Below are positions 16,071-23,403 of a stretch of 55,634 nucleotides of DNA, piece after piece. The notes under the pieces are model-generated. The model saw only the letters and a list, made by a program, of their open reading frames with translations, was not told where the DNA came from and made no database searches. Made by a program: the position numbers and the translations under genes. The stretch's first letter is position 1. Every line of letters starts with the position of its first letter. Source of the stretch: JAEUIZ01 sp046155605 (GTDB lineage: Bacteria; Planctomycetota; Phycisphaerae; Phycisphaerales; UBA1924); the NCBI GenBank assembly GCA_046155605.1, contig JBJXFQ010000022.1, positions 1-55,634 of the forward strand, written 5' to 3'.

Positions 16071-17087
16071 ATGAGCCCACCATACCCGTTGCTCTTCGAG
16101 CCCATCCTGCTTCCCAAGGTCTGGGGCGGCCGACGCCTCGAACAGTTCGGCAAAAAACTCCCCGAGAAGGCCACCATCGGCGAGAGTTGGGAACTCGCTG
16201 ATCTGGCCGCGACCTCCGCCAGCGGCGCGGGAGGCGGGGCGCAGCGATCCGTCATCGCCAACGGCCCGCTCGCCGGCAAATCGATCCACGACGCCATGAC
16301 CGATTGGCGCGATAAACTCCTCGGCTCGTCCAAGCCGGCCGACGGAGGCGGCTTTCCGGTGCTTGTCAAGTTTCTCGACGCCGCCGAGAACCTCTCCGTG
16401 CAGACGCATCCGAGCCCGGAGTACGCCGCGGCCCATGCGGGCGATGATGCGGGTGGTGGGTCGCCGCCGCGGCTGAAAACCGAGTGCTGGTACATCCTCG
16501 CCGCCGAGCCCGGCAGCGTCATCTACAAGGGCGTCAAGCCGGGCGTGACGCGCGAGACCTTCGTCAAGCACATCAAGGACGGCACTGTGGCGGATGATCT
16601 CGTGGCCGTGCCCGCGGTGGTGGGGGAGTGCCACGTCCTGCCGAGCGGCACGGTGCACGCGCTGGGTGCGGGCGTGCTGGTGGCCGAGGTGCAGACGCCC
16701 AGCGACACGACGTATCGCGTCTTTGACTGGGGCCGAAAAGGCCGCGAGCTGCACGTCGAGCAGGCGATGGCTTGCATCGACTTTGGCCCCGCGCCCGTAG
16801 CAGGCAAGCTGCCGGCGGGAAGGACCACGGGCCGCCTCGTCAGCACGGCGTTTTTCTCGATCCACGAATCGGCGCTCCCCGCCGGCGGCGTCGTGCCCGC
16901 GCCCGAGAAATCCGCGCAGCCGCGCGTCGTCATCGTGCTCGCGGGCGAGGTGGCGATCAGGGACGGCACCGAAGCGCCCGTCCGCGTCGTCGCCGGATCA
17001 ACCGCGCTCGTGCCCGCGGCCCTGGCACAATCGGCCCAGGTCGTCGCCAAGCCCAAGACCCGCGTGCTGGTTGTGACCGTGCGCTGA
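16071..17087 (+). CDS. manA: Mannose-6-phosphate isomerase, class I (Bacillus type)
   Basis: The 338-residue cupin enzyme interconverts mannose-6-phosphate and fructose-6-phosphate. It begins PLLFEPILLPKVWGGRRLE. Zinc ligands are visible in VQTHPSPEY, in the glutamate of KTECWYIL and in the histidine of LPSGTVHALGAG, followed by EVQTPSDTTYRVFDWGR. It would supply mannose precursors for the surface glycans encoded at the left of the window. ATG at 16071 is the first codon consistent with the family N-terminus. A hairpin with a T-rich tail follows the stop. Confidence 0.92.
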   Translation: MSPPYPLLFEPILLPKVWGGRRLEQFGKKLPEKATIGESWELADLAATSASGAGGGAQRSVIANGPLAGKSIHDAMTDWRDKLLGSSKPADGGGFPVLVKFLDAAENLSVQTHPSPEYAAAHAGDDAGGGSPPRLKTECWYILAAEPGSVIYKGVKPGVTRETFVKHIKDGTVADDLVAVPAVVGECHVLPSGTVHALGAGVLVAEVQTPSDTTYRVFDWGRKGRELHVEQAMACIDFGPAPVAGKLPAGRTTGRLVSTAFFSIHESALPAGGVVPAPEKSAQPRVVIVLAGEVAIRDGTEAPVRVVAGSTALVPAALAQSAQVVAKPKTRVLVVTVR

Positions 17088-17095
17088 AGCTTTGG

Positions 17096-17566
17096 TTACC
17101 CCGCCCTCCGGGGCGGTCTTTCTGCCTCGGTGGCACAGGCGTCCCGCCTGTGCGGGCGAGCAGTCGCGCGAATCGGACCAAAACGCTCGGCGATACCGGT
17201 GAGGAGGTGCATCGCTGCGAACGCAGCGTTGGAAATCCACGGCCAGGATGCACCATGCTCGCTCGAAGCCAGCCCGCGCAAACCGCAGCCGCATCCGACG
17301 GCCCTTCGTAGGGGCTCGGGCACTTGAGTCAGATACACCGTCAGCACTGCGAGCAGGCAGAATGACCACGCCAATGCCCAGCGCGCTCGCGACCAATCAG
17401 TAAATGCCAGAAGTAAGACAGCGGTAATCAGTTCGATCGCCGGTATTGCTGGTGAGGCACGAAGCAGGCTCATGGGAAACAATCCATGGGCCTCGATTGT
17501 GCCGCGAAATGCCGATAGGTCGAAGAACTTGCTGGTGCCGGCCCATGCCCAAGTCGCTGCGATCAC
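17096..17566 (-). CDS. MauE/DoxX-family redox-associated membrane protein
   Basis: The 156-residue protein has about four hydrophobic segments (VIAATWAWAGTSKFFDL, AIPAIELITAVLLLAF, ALAWSFCLLAVLTVYL, AAFAAMHLLTGIAE) and the DoxX/MauE start pattern GTSKFFDLSAFRGTIEAHGLFP. A CGCGCGL segment lies in the loop before the last helix. MauE is needed for disulfide formation in the methylamine dehydrogenase small subunit. The start is GTG 17566; an in-frame TGA lies just upstream, so the first helix is short and truncation is possible. Its C-terminal tail runs through a repeat and a terminator. It is last of an operon with a ten-cysteine secreted protein. Confidence 0.7.
   Translation of the reverse strand: MIAATWAWAGTSKFFDLSAFRGTIEAHGLFPMSLLRASPAIPAIELITAVLLLAFTDWSRARWALAWSFCLLAVLTVYLTQVPEPLRRAVGCGCGLRGLASSEHGASWPWISNAAFAAMHLLTGIAERFGPIRATARPHRRDACATEAERPPRRAG
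17101..17122 (+). terminator. Intrinsic terminator after manA
   Basis: CCGCCC at 17101-17106 pairs with GGGCGG at 17111-17116 around a TCCG loop, and TCTTTC follows. It lies 13 bp after the manA stop. It also lies inside the last codons of the convergent MauE/DoxX-like frame. Confidence 0.55.
17129..17153. repeat. Inverted repeat GGCACAGGCG-tc-CCGCCTGTGC
   Basis: A near-perfect inverted repeat with a 2-bp centre (GGCACAGGCG then CGCCTGTGC). I recall this sequence as a frequent dispersed repeat of planctomycete genomes. In the window it is seen once. It encodes part of the last 25 residues of the MauE/DoxX-like ORF, which suggests that tail is not conserved. Confidence 0.6.
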
Positions 17567-17619
17567 GATTGGACCTCACCTGGCGATGGTTTTGTGAATG
17601 GATGCGAAACGAGGCATGC

Positions 17620-18681
17620 TTATCGTCCAAAGGCACGCCGAAGGATCAAGCCGGTAGCAAGCACGAGACAAGCAACACCGCCGATACCCAAAAACTTTCC
17701 GGTCGCGCTCCGGCCCGTGGGGATGATTTTCAAGGTCGGATCGGCCTTCGCCTTGCTGCGCAGATTAACCATCTCTTGACCAGCCGCCGAAGGTGGTACA
17801 GGTTGTGAATGGAAGTTGGTGGCAATTACTACGTCATTCGGGCCATATAGTTTGCCCGTCGCTTCTTCTTCTATTCGCGTCGCATATGTCCACCACAAAA
17901 AAGTTTCGGGAGGAACAGGCGTGGAAATGTCCGGAGCGCCAATGAGGTTCAGTGATTCGTGGGGCGGATAGTCCGGATAACCTTCGGTGCGAATAGAAGT
18001 TACTTTGGGCCAACGGTAGCCAACCCCGGGAACCTTTTGATACTCAAGGGCTCGCTCCATGGTTCGCGGGCCACTTGCGTCTCCAAATGCTACGCTTATC
18101 AGCGCCAGGTCTTTCTCGTCAAACTTGATTCTGGAAAGTCGAGCGCCAGATGCAGGACGCCCAGACACGATGACCGCGCCTTGTTCATCATGCTCCACGC
18201 GTCCCTCGACCTCGGTAAGCATCGCGACAACCGACGGTAATGCTGGTGGAAAGAACCGCCAAACTTTCTGAAAGCGTTCCCCAACACTCGGAATGGGCTC
18301 TCGGGTGCCAAGATCGGCAGAAAAACGCACAAGATACTCGGGATGAATGATTTCCCCAGAGATGAGGCCCAGCATGCTCCGCGAGTTTGGATGCGCCCGA
18401 TCGAGAAGCACATGGTCAAGTCCATCCCACACGATGCGCACATGCTGCTCCGGCCCCGATGAGCGCAACGACGAGGCATTCGAGATAAGAGCAGCATCGA
18501 TGGCAGTGCCGGCCGGAACAGTGTACGTCACTACCTTCACGCTGCCACTTTGCGGTCCAACATAGATTGTGCGCAAACGTTCGAGGAAAGTTTCACGAGT
18601 CTGGATCGGTTGAGCGACACCGTAACTAGCGGCGACCAAGGCCACCGTTGCTGAAACACCTGGCAATCGATGTCGACTCAT
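17620..18681 (-). CDS. Secreted, C-terminally anchored protein of unknown function
   Basis: The 353-residue protein has a signal peptide (MSRHRLPGVSATVALVAASY, then GVAQ) and a C-terminal membrane segment FLGIGGVACLVLATGLILRR. No domain is recognised in between; the middle is soluble and rich in beta-type segments. Its ATG overlaps the stop of the ten-cysteine protein as ATGA, so the two are translationally coupled. It is AT-richer than the window average. It may be the membrane-anchored partner of the small protein; this is inference from gene order. Confidence 0.7.
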   Translation of the reverse strand: MSRHRLPGVSATVALVAASYGVAQPIQTRETFLERLRTIYVGPQSGSVKVVTYTVPAGTAIDAALISNASSLRSSGPEQHVRIVWDGLDHVLLDRAHPNSRSMLGLISGEIIHPEYLVRFSADLGTREPIPSVGERFQKVWRFFPPALPSVVAMLTEVEGRVEHDEQGAVIVSGRPASGARLSRIKFDEKDLALISVAFGDASGPRTMERALEYQKVPGVGYRWPKVTSIRTEGYPDYPPHESLNLIGAPDISTPVPPETFLWWTYATRIEEEATGKLYGPNDVVIATNFHSQPVPPSAAGQEMVNLRSKAKADPTLKIIPTGRSATGKFLGIGGVACLVLATGLILRRAFGR

Positions 18682-19034
18682 TCGCAAGAGCCGATGTATG
18701 TGTACACACCCCAAGTGGACTGGCAGCTATGAACTGGTTCGCCCGTGCAACTCGTGATGACACACCAACCGTCCTCGTTATGATCCCAGGTCCAATCCGA
18801 ACCCCCCGGTTCGGTCGATGGCCATGTGAACTGGTAACCGCCGGGGCATGTCTTCAAGTAGACACACTCACCCTGCACATACTCAACGTATTGACACGGC
18901 TTCCTGTCCATGCAGACAATGCTGACCTGGCCTTGCTGGCAGTTGTTGGAACAGGTTGTTCCACCAGCGGTCGCGGCACTGCTGAGAATCACGGCCACGA
19001 GAGTCACACGGACGGCATTCGTCATGCGAGACAT
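18678..19034 (-). CDS. Small secreted protein with ten cysteines
   Basis: The 118-residue precursor has a signal peptide (MSRMTNAVRVTLVAVILSSA ending ATAGG). The mature part has ten cysteines (TTC, NNC, IVC, KPC, GEC, KTC, GWC, TSC, HSC, GSC), enough for five disulfides. AGGAGG lies 5 bp before the ATG and a near-consensus promoter is upstream, so expression is probably strong. I recognise no family. It heads an operon with an anchored secreted protein and a MauE/DoxX-like protein. The high cysteine count recalls MauA, the disulfide-rich methylamine dehydrogenase subunit, but no sequence similarity is claimed. Confidence 0.75.
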   Translation of the reverse strand: MSRMTNAVRVTLVAVILSSAATAGGTTCSNNCQQGQVSIVCMDRKPCQYVEYVQGECVYLKTCPGGYQFTWPSTEPGGSDWTWDHNEDGWCVITSCTGEPVHSCQSTWGVYTYIGSCE

Positions 19035-19073
19035 GCGTTCCTCCTGGTTCAGTTTGCGGATTCACGCCGGCGC

Positions 19074-19101
19074 AGTATACTGTTCTGCACGGTCGTGTCA
19101 A
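19074..19101 (-). promoter_or_regulatory. Near-consensus sigma-70 promoter of the ten-cysteine operon
   Basis: Read on the minus strand, TTGACA (19101-19096) and TATACT (19079-19074) are separated by 16 bp. The -10 box is part of the palindrome CAGTATACTG (19073-19082). The same TATACT is offered to the plus strand with TTGCGG 16 bp upstream (19054-19059), pointing at the pseudopilin-like gene. It may therefore be a bidirectional promoter. Confidence 0.65.
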
Positions 19102-19125
19102 GCACCCGTAAGGCGGAGCCTCGGC

Positions 19126-19923
19126 ATGATGAATCGCAGGGCATTCACACTGATCGAAATCCTTGTGGCAATTGGAGTTACGGCGATTCTGCTCTCGCTT
19201 CTCTTGCCGTCGCTCTCCGCGGCGCGTGGTCGTGGACTGGCGATCAAGACACTCTCAAACATGCGCAGTTTCGGTATGGGCTTGAATTCATACTGTAACG
19301 CCAACAAGGACGCCGTGCCAGCGTTCTACGCCCCGAAGCTTCCCCCGTTCGCGCCCTTCAAGTTCGACTTTGGTCCCTTGGGAGATGGCTCCTGGTTTGC
19401 GCATTCGTACCTTGCGGCGCTTGCGATCACCGCGGAACTTGACGACGTGCGGATCGCCACTGCACCCGGCAACCCAAAGCCATTTCTCGTCCGCGAGCAT
19501 CGAGGCCAGCAAGTCTCGCTTTCGGACTATCGTCTGAGCGAGACGCTCTATGCGATGCCGCGCTTTTTCAACGCCACGACGATGGGCGGGCCGGAGCAGT
19601 GGGGTTCCCAACGCCTGACGGACATCCGGTATCCATCGATCAAGGGCATCATTGTCCAACGCCGCCTCTATCACTATCCGCAGTACGGAGTGCTGCCGGC
19701 TTGCTGCTCCTCGAACATCCCTTCGCCGGTGATGTTCGGCGACATGAGCGTCTCGGAGGAGGACATCGGATCGATGCCGAAAGGAATCGGCAATCCATAT
19801 GTGCGCACAAGCCGTGACCCTTCGGCCGATCCTGTTGGACATTCCGGACCACCCATCATCGACACGATCGACGGCATCGCAGGGCGAGACAAGGTGAAAT
19901 TGCTGCCAGTCCGCACACGCTGA
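19126..19923 (+). CDS. Pseudopilin-like protein with type IV prepilin N-terminus
   Basis: The 265-residue protein starts MMNRRAFTLIEILVAIGVTA, the class III signal cut by prepilin peptidase before F, with the conserved glutamate at position 5 of the mature protein. The rest (SNMRSFGMGLNSYCNANKD, PVMFGDMSV) resembles the large planctomycete family of pseudopilin-type proteins. ATG at 19126 and ATG at 19129 are both possible. It is transcribed divergently from the ten-cysteine operon across a 91-bp shared region and is probably part of the same AT-richer block. Confidence 0.82.
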   Translation: MMNRRAFTLIEILVAIGVTAILLSLLLPSLSAARGRGLAIKTLSNMRSFGMGLNSYCNANKDAVPAFYAPKLPPFAPFKFDFGPLGDGSWFAHSYLAALAITAELDDVRIATAPGNPKPFLVREHRGQQVSLSDYRLSETLYAMPRFFNATTMGGPEQWGSQRLTDIRYPSIKGIIVQRRLYHYPQYGVLPACCSSNIPSPVMFGDMSVSEEDIGSMPKGIGNPYVRTSRDPSADPVGHSGPPIIDTIDGIAGRDKVKLLPVRTR

Positions 19924-20025
19924 GCCCGTATTAGAAGTAGGACGGCTCGAAGAGCCAGACCTCGTCTCGTCGGGGCCGCAACCGCCGCCCCGGCCGCTCC
20001 ACAACGCCCGGATCGTGCCGCGGGT

Positions 20026-20898
20026 CTACTCCGCCTTCGGCACCGCGACGAGGCTGCTGGGCTGGAGGTTTGACGAGACCACGCTCTTGCCGGTGGGGCC
20101 TTTGACGGTCTTTTTCTCGCGGATGCCCATGCCGTTGAGCAGGTTGTGCGGGAAGCGAAGCCGCAGCGCCTTGAGCCCCGGCGAATCAGACGTCGGCCCG
20201 ACCTGCGGATCAAAGTCCTCGCTGCCGAAGAGCCCGACGGTCACCATGCTGCGGGCCGGGCCGTGGAAATAGAAGGCCTGCTCGCCCTCGCGTCGCAACT
20301 TCACCGCCGCCTCCTCGGCCGACTTGCGGAACTGCGCCTGCTCGGACGGCGACGGGGCCTTGGTGTCCGATCGAGCATAGACGCCCACCTGGAGCGTGTA
20401 GAGCGCCCACTCGCCCTGCTGCTTGCGGACGCTGCGAAGGTCGAACTCCGGGAGCGTGCCGCGGATGTCCTCGGGCGGCGCGAGAAAGGCCTGGGCAAAC
20501 GGCGTGCGCTTCACGCCGTCCATCAGGATCGTGGTGGCGCGGATGCGGGCGAGGTCGGCCTTGGCTTCGGAGGTCGTGTTGTCCTGATACGAGCCATACG
20601 CGATCACGGTCGCCGGGCCGCGCTTCTCCATGTAGGCACCGGGGAGTTTGCCGTCGGCGCGCGCGCGCTCAAGGCCGGCGGTCGCGGCCTGAGTCTGGTC
20701 CTCGCCGCGATAGGCGAAGAGGACGATGGACCACTTGCGGTCTTTGGCCTTTTTCGGGTCGCTGGTGGTCGATTCGCCGCTGCCGCCGAAGAGTTTTTTG
20801 CCCTCTTCGCGGAGGTCTTTTTTCGGTTTGGTCTGCGCGGCTGCGGAGCGCGAGAAGATGGCGACGGCCACGATGGCGACGAGGAGGCGAGCGATCAT
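20026..20898 (-). CDS. Exported protein with two SPOR-like repeats
   Basis: The 290-residue protein starts with a signal peptide (MIARLLVAIVAVAIFSRSAA ending AQ). Two similar blocks, WSIVLFAYRGEDQTQAATAG...VIAYGSYQD and WALYTLQVGVYARSD...VTVGLFGSEDF, each contain a W-S/A-x-Y/L strand, a helix of basic and acidic residues and a closing glycine strand. This resembles SPOR domains that bind peptidoglycan, though the match is by shape and not by clear motif. A lysine-rich linker (KPKKDLREEGKKLFGGSGE) follows the signal. The ATG at 20898 is preferred over an upstream extension to 20955. Confidence 0.6.
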   Translation of the reverse strand: MIARLLVAIVAVAIFSRSAAAQTKPKKDLREEGKKLFGGSGESTTSDPKKAKDRKWSIVLFAYRGEDQTQAATAGLERARADGKLPGAYMEKRGPATVIAYGSYQDNTTSEAKADLARIRATTILMDGVKRTPFAQAFLAPPEDIRGTLPEFDLRSVRKQQGEWALYTLQVGVYARSDTKAPSPSEQAQFRKSAEEAAVKLRREGEQAFYFHGPARSMVTVGLFGSEDFDPQVGPTSDSPGLKALRLRFPHNLLNGMGIREKKTVKGPTGKSVVSSNLQPSSLVAVPKAE

Positions 20899-21024
20899 GC
20901 CAGAGTCGTACGCGGGGAGTGGGTGGCGGTTCCAGTGGTGGCGGGCCGGAATCATGACGTGGTCCGGGCAGGTTACACGCTGTAAGTGCTTGTTTTACTG
21001 TAGTTTATGCAATAATGCCTGAAA

Positions 21025-21060
21025 GTCGGCAAAGATTCAAGGGGTTGGAATGGTGCCGAC
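21025..21060. other. Hairpin-forming inverted repeat upstream of flgM
   Basis: GTCGGCA at 21025-21031 pairs with TGCCGAC at 21054-21060 across 22 bp. It lies in the 291-bp region between the SPOR-like gene and flgM, which otherwise shows nothing recognised. It may be a leader structure or operator. Confidence 0.3.
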
Positions 21061-21189
21061 GATAGTTGGAGAGGAAAGGGGCGAGAGAGTGCAACATTTT
21101 GGGGTCTGAGCAAGTAGACCCACAAGTAATAGTGGATGATCTGGCTGTGGTGGGCCGGTTCACAGAACCTCTGGTGGAGGCGTCCGAAC

Positions 21190-21486
21190 ATGAGCGATAT
21201 TGCAGCGGTCAGCGGGGTGGGAGGATTGGGTTTCGATTCGCTCGAGGGCATTCCCGGCGCGGCCGAACGATCACGATCGGCGGCGGCGCGCGGCACCTTG
21301 ATGCAGCGGGCCGACAGCGTCGAGATTTCGGATCGTGCCCGGCTGATGAGCCGTTTGCGCGCGATGCCCGACGCCCGGCAGGAGTTGGTCGATCGCGTTC
21401 GCGGCGAGTTGGCGATGGGGACGTACGAGACCCCCGACAAACTCGACGCGACGGCCGACGGGCTGATCCAGGACCTCGGGCTGTAG
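21190..21486 (+). CDS. flgM: Anti-sigma-28 factor FlgM
   Basis: The 98-residue protein has the C-terminal FlgM pattern: RADSVEISDRARLMSRL, then a helix and RVRGELAMGTYETPDKL, ending ATADGLIQDLGL. FlgM holds the flagellar sigma factor FliA inactive until the hook is finished and is then exported. The N-terminal 45 residues are poorly conserved, as usual. ATG 21190 (MSDIAAVSG) is chosen over an extension from 21136. No other flagellar gene is in the window, so it is a solitary copy here. Confidence 0.8.
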   Translation: MSDIAAVSGVGGLGFDSLEGIPGAAERSRSAAARGTLMQRADSVEISDRARLMSRLRAMPDARQELVDRVRGELAMGTYETPDKLDATADGLIQDLGL

Positions 21487-21570
21487 CGCGATTGGCAGTG
21501 ACCGGCCCCGGCGCGATACGGACTCTCACTCGGCTCGTGCTGGATGAGGCGAAGCCAGACTCACCGCAGA

Positions 21571-21660
21571 GCCGCAGTGAACGCTGAGAGTGCAGGAACG
21601 ACAGGTTCTGATCCCAAAGGATCGCTTCGTTCCTGCTTCTCCGTGTCTCTGTGTTGAAGT
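21571..21660. repeat. Nested palindromic intergenic element
   Basis: GCAGGAACGA (21592-21601) pairs perfectly with TCGTTCCTGC (21627-21636), and inside it GATCC and GGATC (21610-21623) form a second hairpin. Outer flanks read TCACCGCAGAGCCGCAG on the left and TCTCCGTGTCTCTGTGTTG on the right, a weak inverted pair. The CACCGCAGAG...-type end also appears in the repeat at 53188-53383. It fills the gap between flgM and the FG-GAP gene. Confidence 0.7.
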
Positions 21661-21774
21661 CTCTCCTTACATGCCCTGGCGAACCCGAGTTCCATCGAGC
21701 ACATGGATGAGGTGAGGTCTTCTTTCATCCTTTCGGGGGCACGGTTTCCACGCGGACCACTTCTGCGAGGCGGC

Positions 21775-23142
21775 TCAGAAGCGCACGAAATAGGCCCGGC
21801 CCTTGTCGAACGCCGACGGGGTGAAGGCGTCCTCCTGCGGCGCGCTGATGAAGATGTCGCCACGGCCGTTCGCGTTGGTGTCTGGTAGTCCTATAACGCC
21901 GAATCCGAAGCCGCCTCCCAGTTCCGCTCGTGGTGAGTCGATCGTGGTGACCAGGGCTCCGGTCGCGCCGTTGAAGACCTGTACACGCCCCGGCCCGAAC
22001 CCGGTCCCGCGCTCGGCTTCCAGAGTTGACGGCAAGCCGATGACCACGTCCCCGCGTCCGTCGCCCGTCACGTCGGGTACGCCGGAGACCGACCACCCGA
22101 AGCGGGTCCCTGCGACCGTCGGCCCCGCCCACGAACGCAGGATCGCTCCGGTCGCGCCGGAATACAGGTACGCGCGTCCGCATTCCGCCACGAGCCCCCG
22201 CACCGTCGGGCCGAGACTCAGGCCGCTGGTGGGCGCGCCGACCACGAGGTCCGCCACGCCGTCCCCGTTGGCGTCCGGGCACACGCTGATCGACTGGGTG
22301 AAGCCCCCAGAGTTGGCGGGCGCGGTAATCCGGCGGTACGCCACGCCCGTCGCGCCCGAAACCCATGAGATCGCCCCGTACCCGGCGACAATCGCGTCGG
22401 GCTTCCCGTCCCCGTTCAGGTCCGGCGTCCCGAGCACCGCGCGCCCAAGCAAACGATCGCCCTGGAGAAACGGAGGACTCGGCGGCACGGGCACGACGGT
22501 CCGCAGGCGGGCTCCCGTCGCGCCGGAGTAGATGTATGCGGACCCCGTGTTGCCCAGCGCCACGATCGACGCTGGTTGGCCCACGATCAGGTCGCCTCGA
22601 CCATCGTTGTCCAGATCCTCCATCCCCGACACCGACAGGGTGGCAGCAGGGTTCGGCGGGAAATCCAGCACATGTATGAGCCGAAGCGTCGCGCCCGAGA
22701 TCACCAGCACATGCCCCTGCCTCGCGTCCGCGATCGCCAGGTCGCCGCGCCCGTCGCCGTCAACGTCCCGCAGCCCGGCGATCCCCGAGATAAAGAACGG
22801 CTGCGGCGTGCCGCCGATGTTGACCGAGGAGAGCACACGGAGGAACCCACCGGTGGCACCGGAATAGACGAAGACCCGATTGGACTCGAACCCCGGAAAC
22901 TCATCGTCAGCGACCACGGCCACGTCGGTCATGCCGTCGCCGTTGATATCCGGGACGGCTACCACGGTCGAGCCGAGTTGTTGGTGCGGGACGCTGACGG
23001 GACCGCCGACGGCCTGGATCTGGGCTTGTGCAGCGATGCCCGCCGCAAGGAGAAGCCCGGCTGCGAGCGACCAGCGCCCTGTGGCCAGCGAGCGGTTGGA
23101 GGCGGCAGCGAAGCGCACGCGCGAGACTTCCGTCCGAATCAT
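21775..23142 (-). CDS. Exported FG-GAP (integrin alpha-type) beta-propeller protein
   Basis: The 455-residue protein has a signal segment (LAAGLLLAAGIAAQAQ) after a basic start. It contains about seven repeats of the form VPDINGDGMTDVAVVA ... YSGATG, including LRDVDGDGRGDLAIAD, MEDLDNDGRGDLIVG, TPDLNGDGKPDAIVAG, CPDANGDGVADLVVGA and VPDVTGDGRGDVVIGL. The DxNxDGxxD segments are calcium-binding loops of the FG-GAP fold. It has no dockerin, unlike several neighbours. AGGAG lies 6 bp before the ATG. It is presumably an extracellular or surface adhesin-like protein; the ligand is unknown. Confidence 0.88.
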   Translation of the reverse strand: MIRTEVSRVRFAAASNRSLATGRWSLAAGLLLAAGIAAQAQIQAVGGPVSVPHQQLGSTVVAVPDINGDGMTDVAVVADDEFPGFESNRVFVYSGATGGFLRVLSSVNIGGTPQPFFISGIAGLRDVDGDGRGDLAIADARQGHVLVISGATLRLIHVLDFPPNPAATLSVSGMEDLDNDGRGDLIVGQPASIVALGNTGSAYIYSGATGARLRTVVPVPPSPPFLQGDRLLGRAVLGTPDLNGDGKPDAIVAGYGAISWVSGATGVAYRRITAPANSGGFTQSISVCPDANGDGVADLVVGAPTSGLSLGPTVRGLVAECGRAYLYSGATGAILRSWAGPTVAGTRFGWSVSGVPDVTGDGRGDVVIGLPSTLEAERGTGFGPGRVQVFNGATGALVTTIDSPRAELGGGFGFGVIGLPDTNANGRGDIFISAPQEDAFTPSAFDKGRAYFVRF

Positions 23143-23329
23143 GGGTTTCTCCTATACAGGTTTGCCGTCTTGAGTCGCCCGCGCCAGGGGGTGGGGGGTG
23201 GGGGCGCAGGCACGTCAACCGGGGGGTAACTCCCCATTGCATCAGATTGGGATACGCCAAATTTAGACAGGCGGTTGCGTCAGAAAGTGCGTTCGCATTT
23301 TGATCACTTGGTCTTGCGCGGACTCTGGC

Positions 23330-23366
23330 GAAAAAAAACAAGACCCCGGTCGCGGGCACCGGGGTC
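23330..23366 (-). terminator. Intrinsic terminator of the PhoX-like gene
   Basis: GACCCCGGT (23342-23350) pairs with ACCGGGGTC (23358-23366) around a 7-nt loop. On the minus strand it is followed by TTGTTTTTTTT (23341-23331). It lies about 38 bp after the stop of the PhoX-like dockerin gene and fits it in strand and position. Confidence 0.9.
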
Positions 23367-23403
23367 GGAACGCATCTTGGGCGCTGGCCCAAGCCATGGA
23401 GGA

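Noticed and set aside
21018..21065. FliA (sigma-28) promoter before flgM, suggested by CAAAG and GCCGAC
   Set aside because: The spacing between the boxes is about 17-21 bp where FliA needs about 15 from TAAA to GCCGATAA, and the -10 match is partial.
22870..22900. tRNA-like T-loop sequence (GGACTCGAACCCCGG)
   Set aside because: It lies inside the FG-GAP gene and the flanks do not form a cloverleaf.
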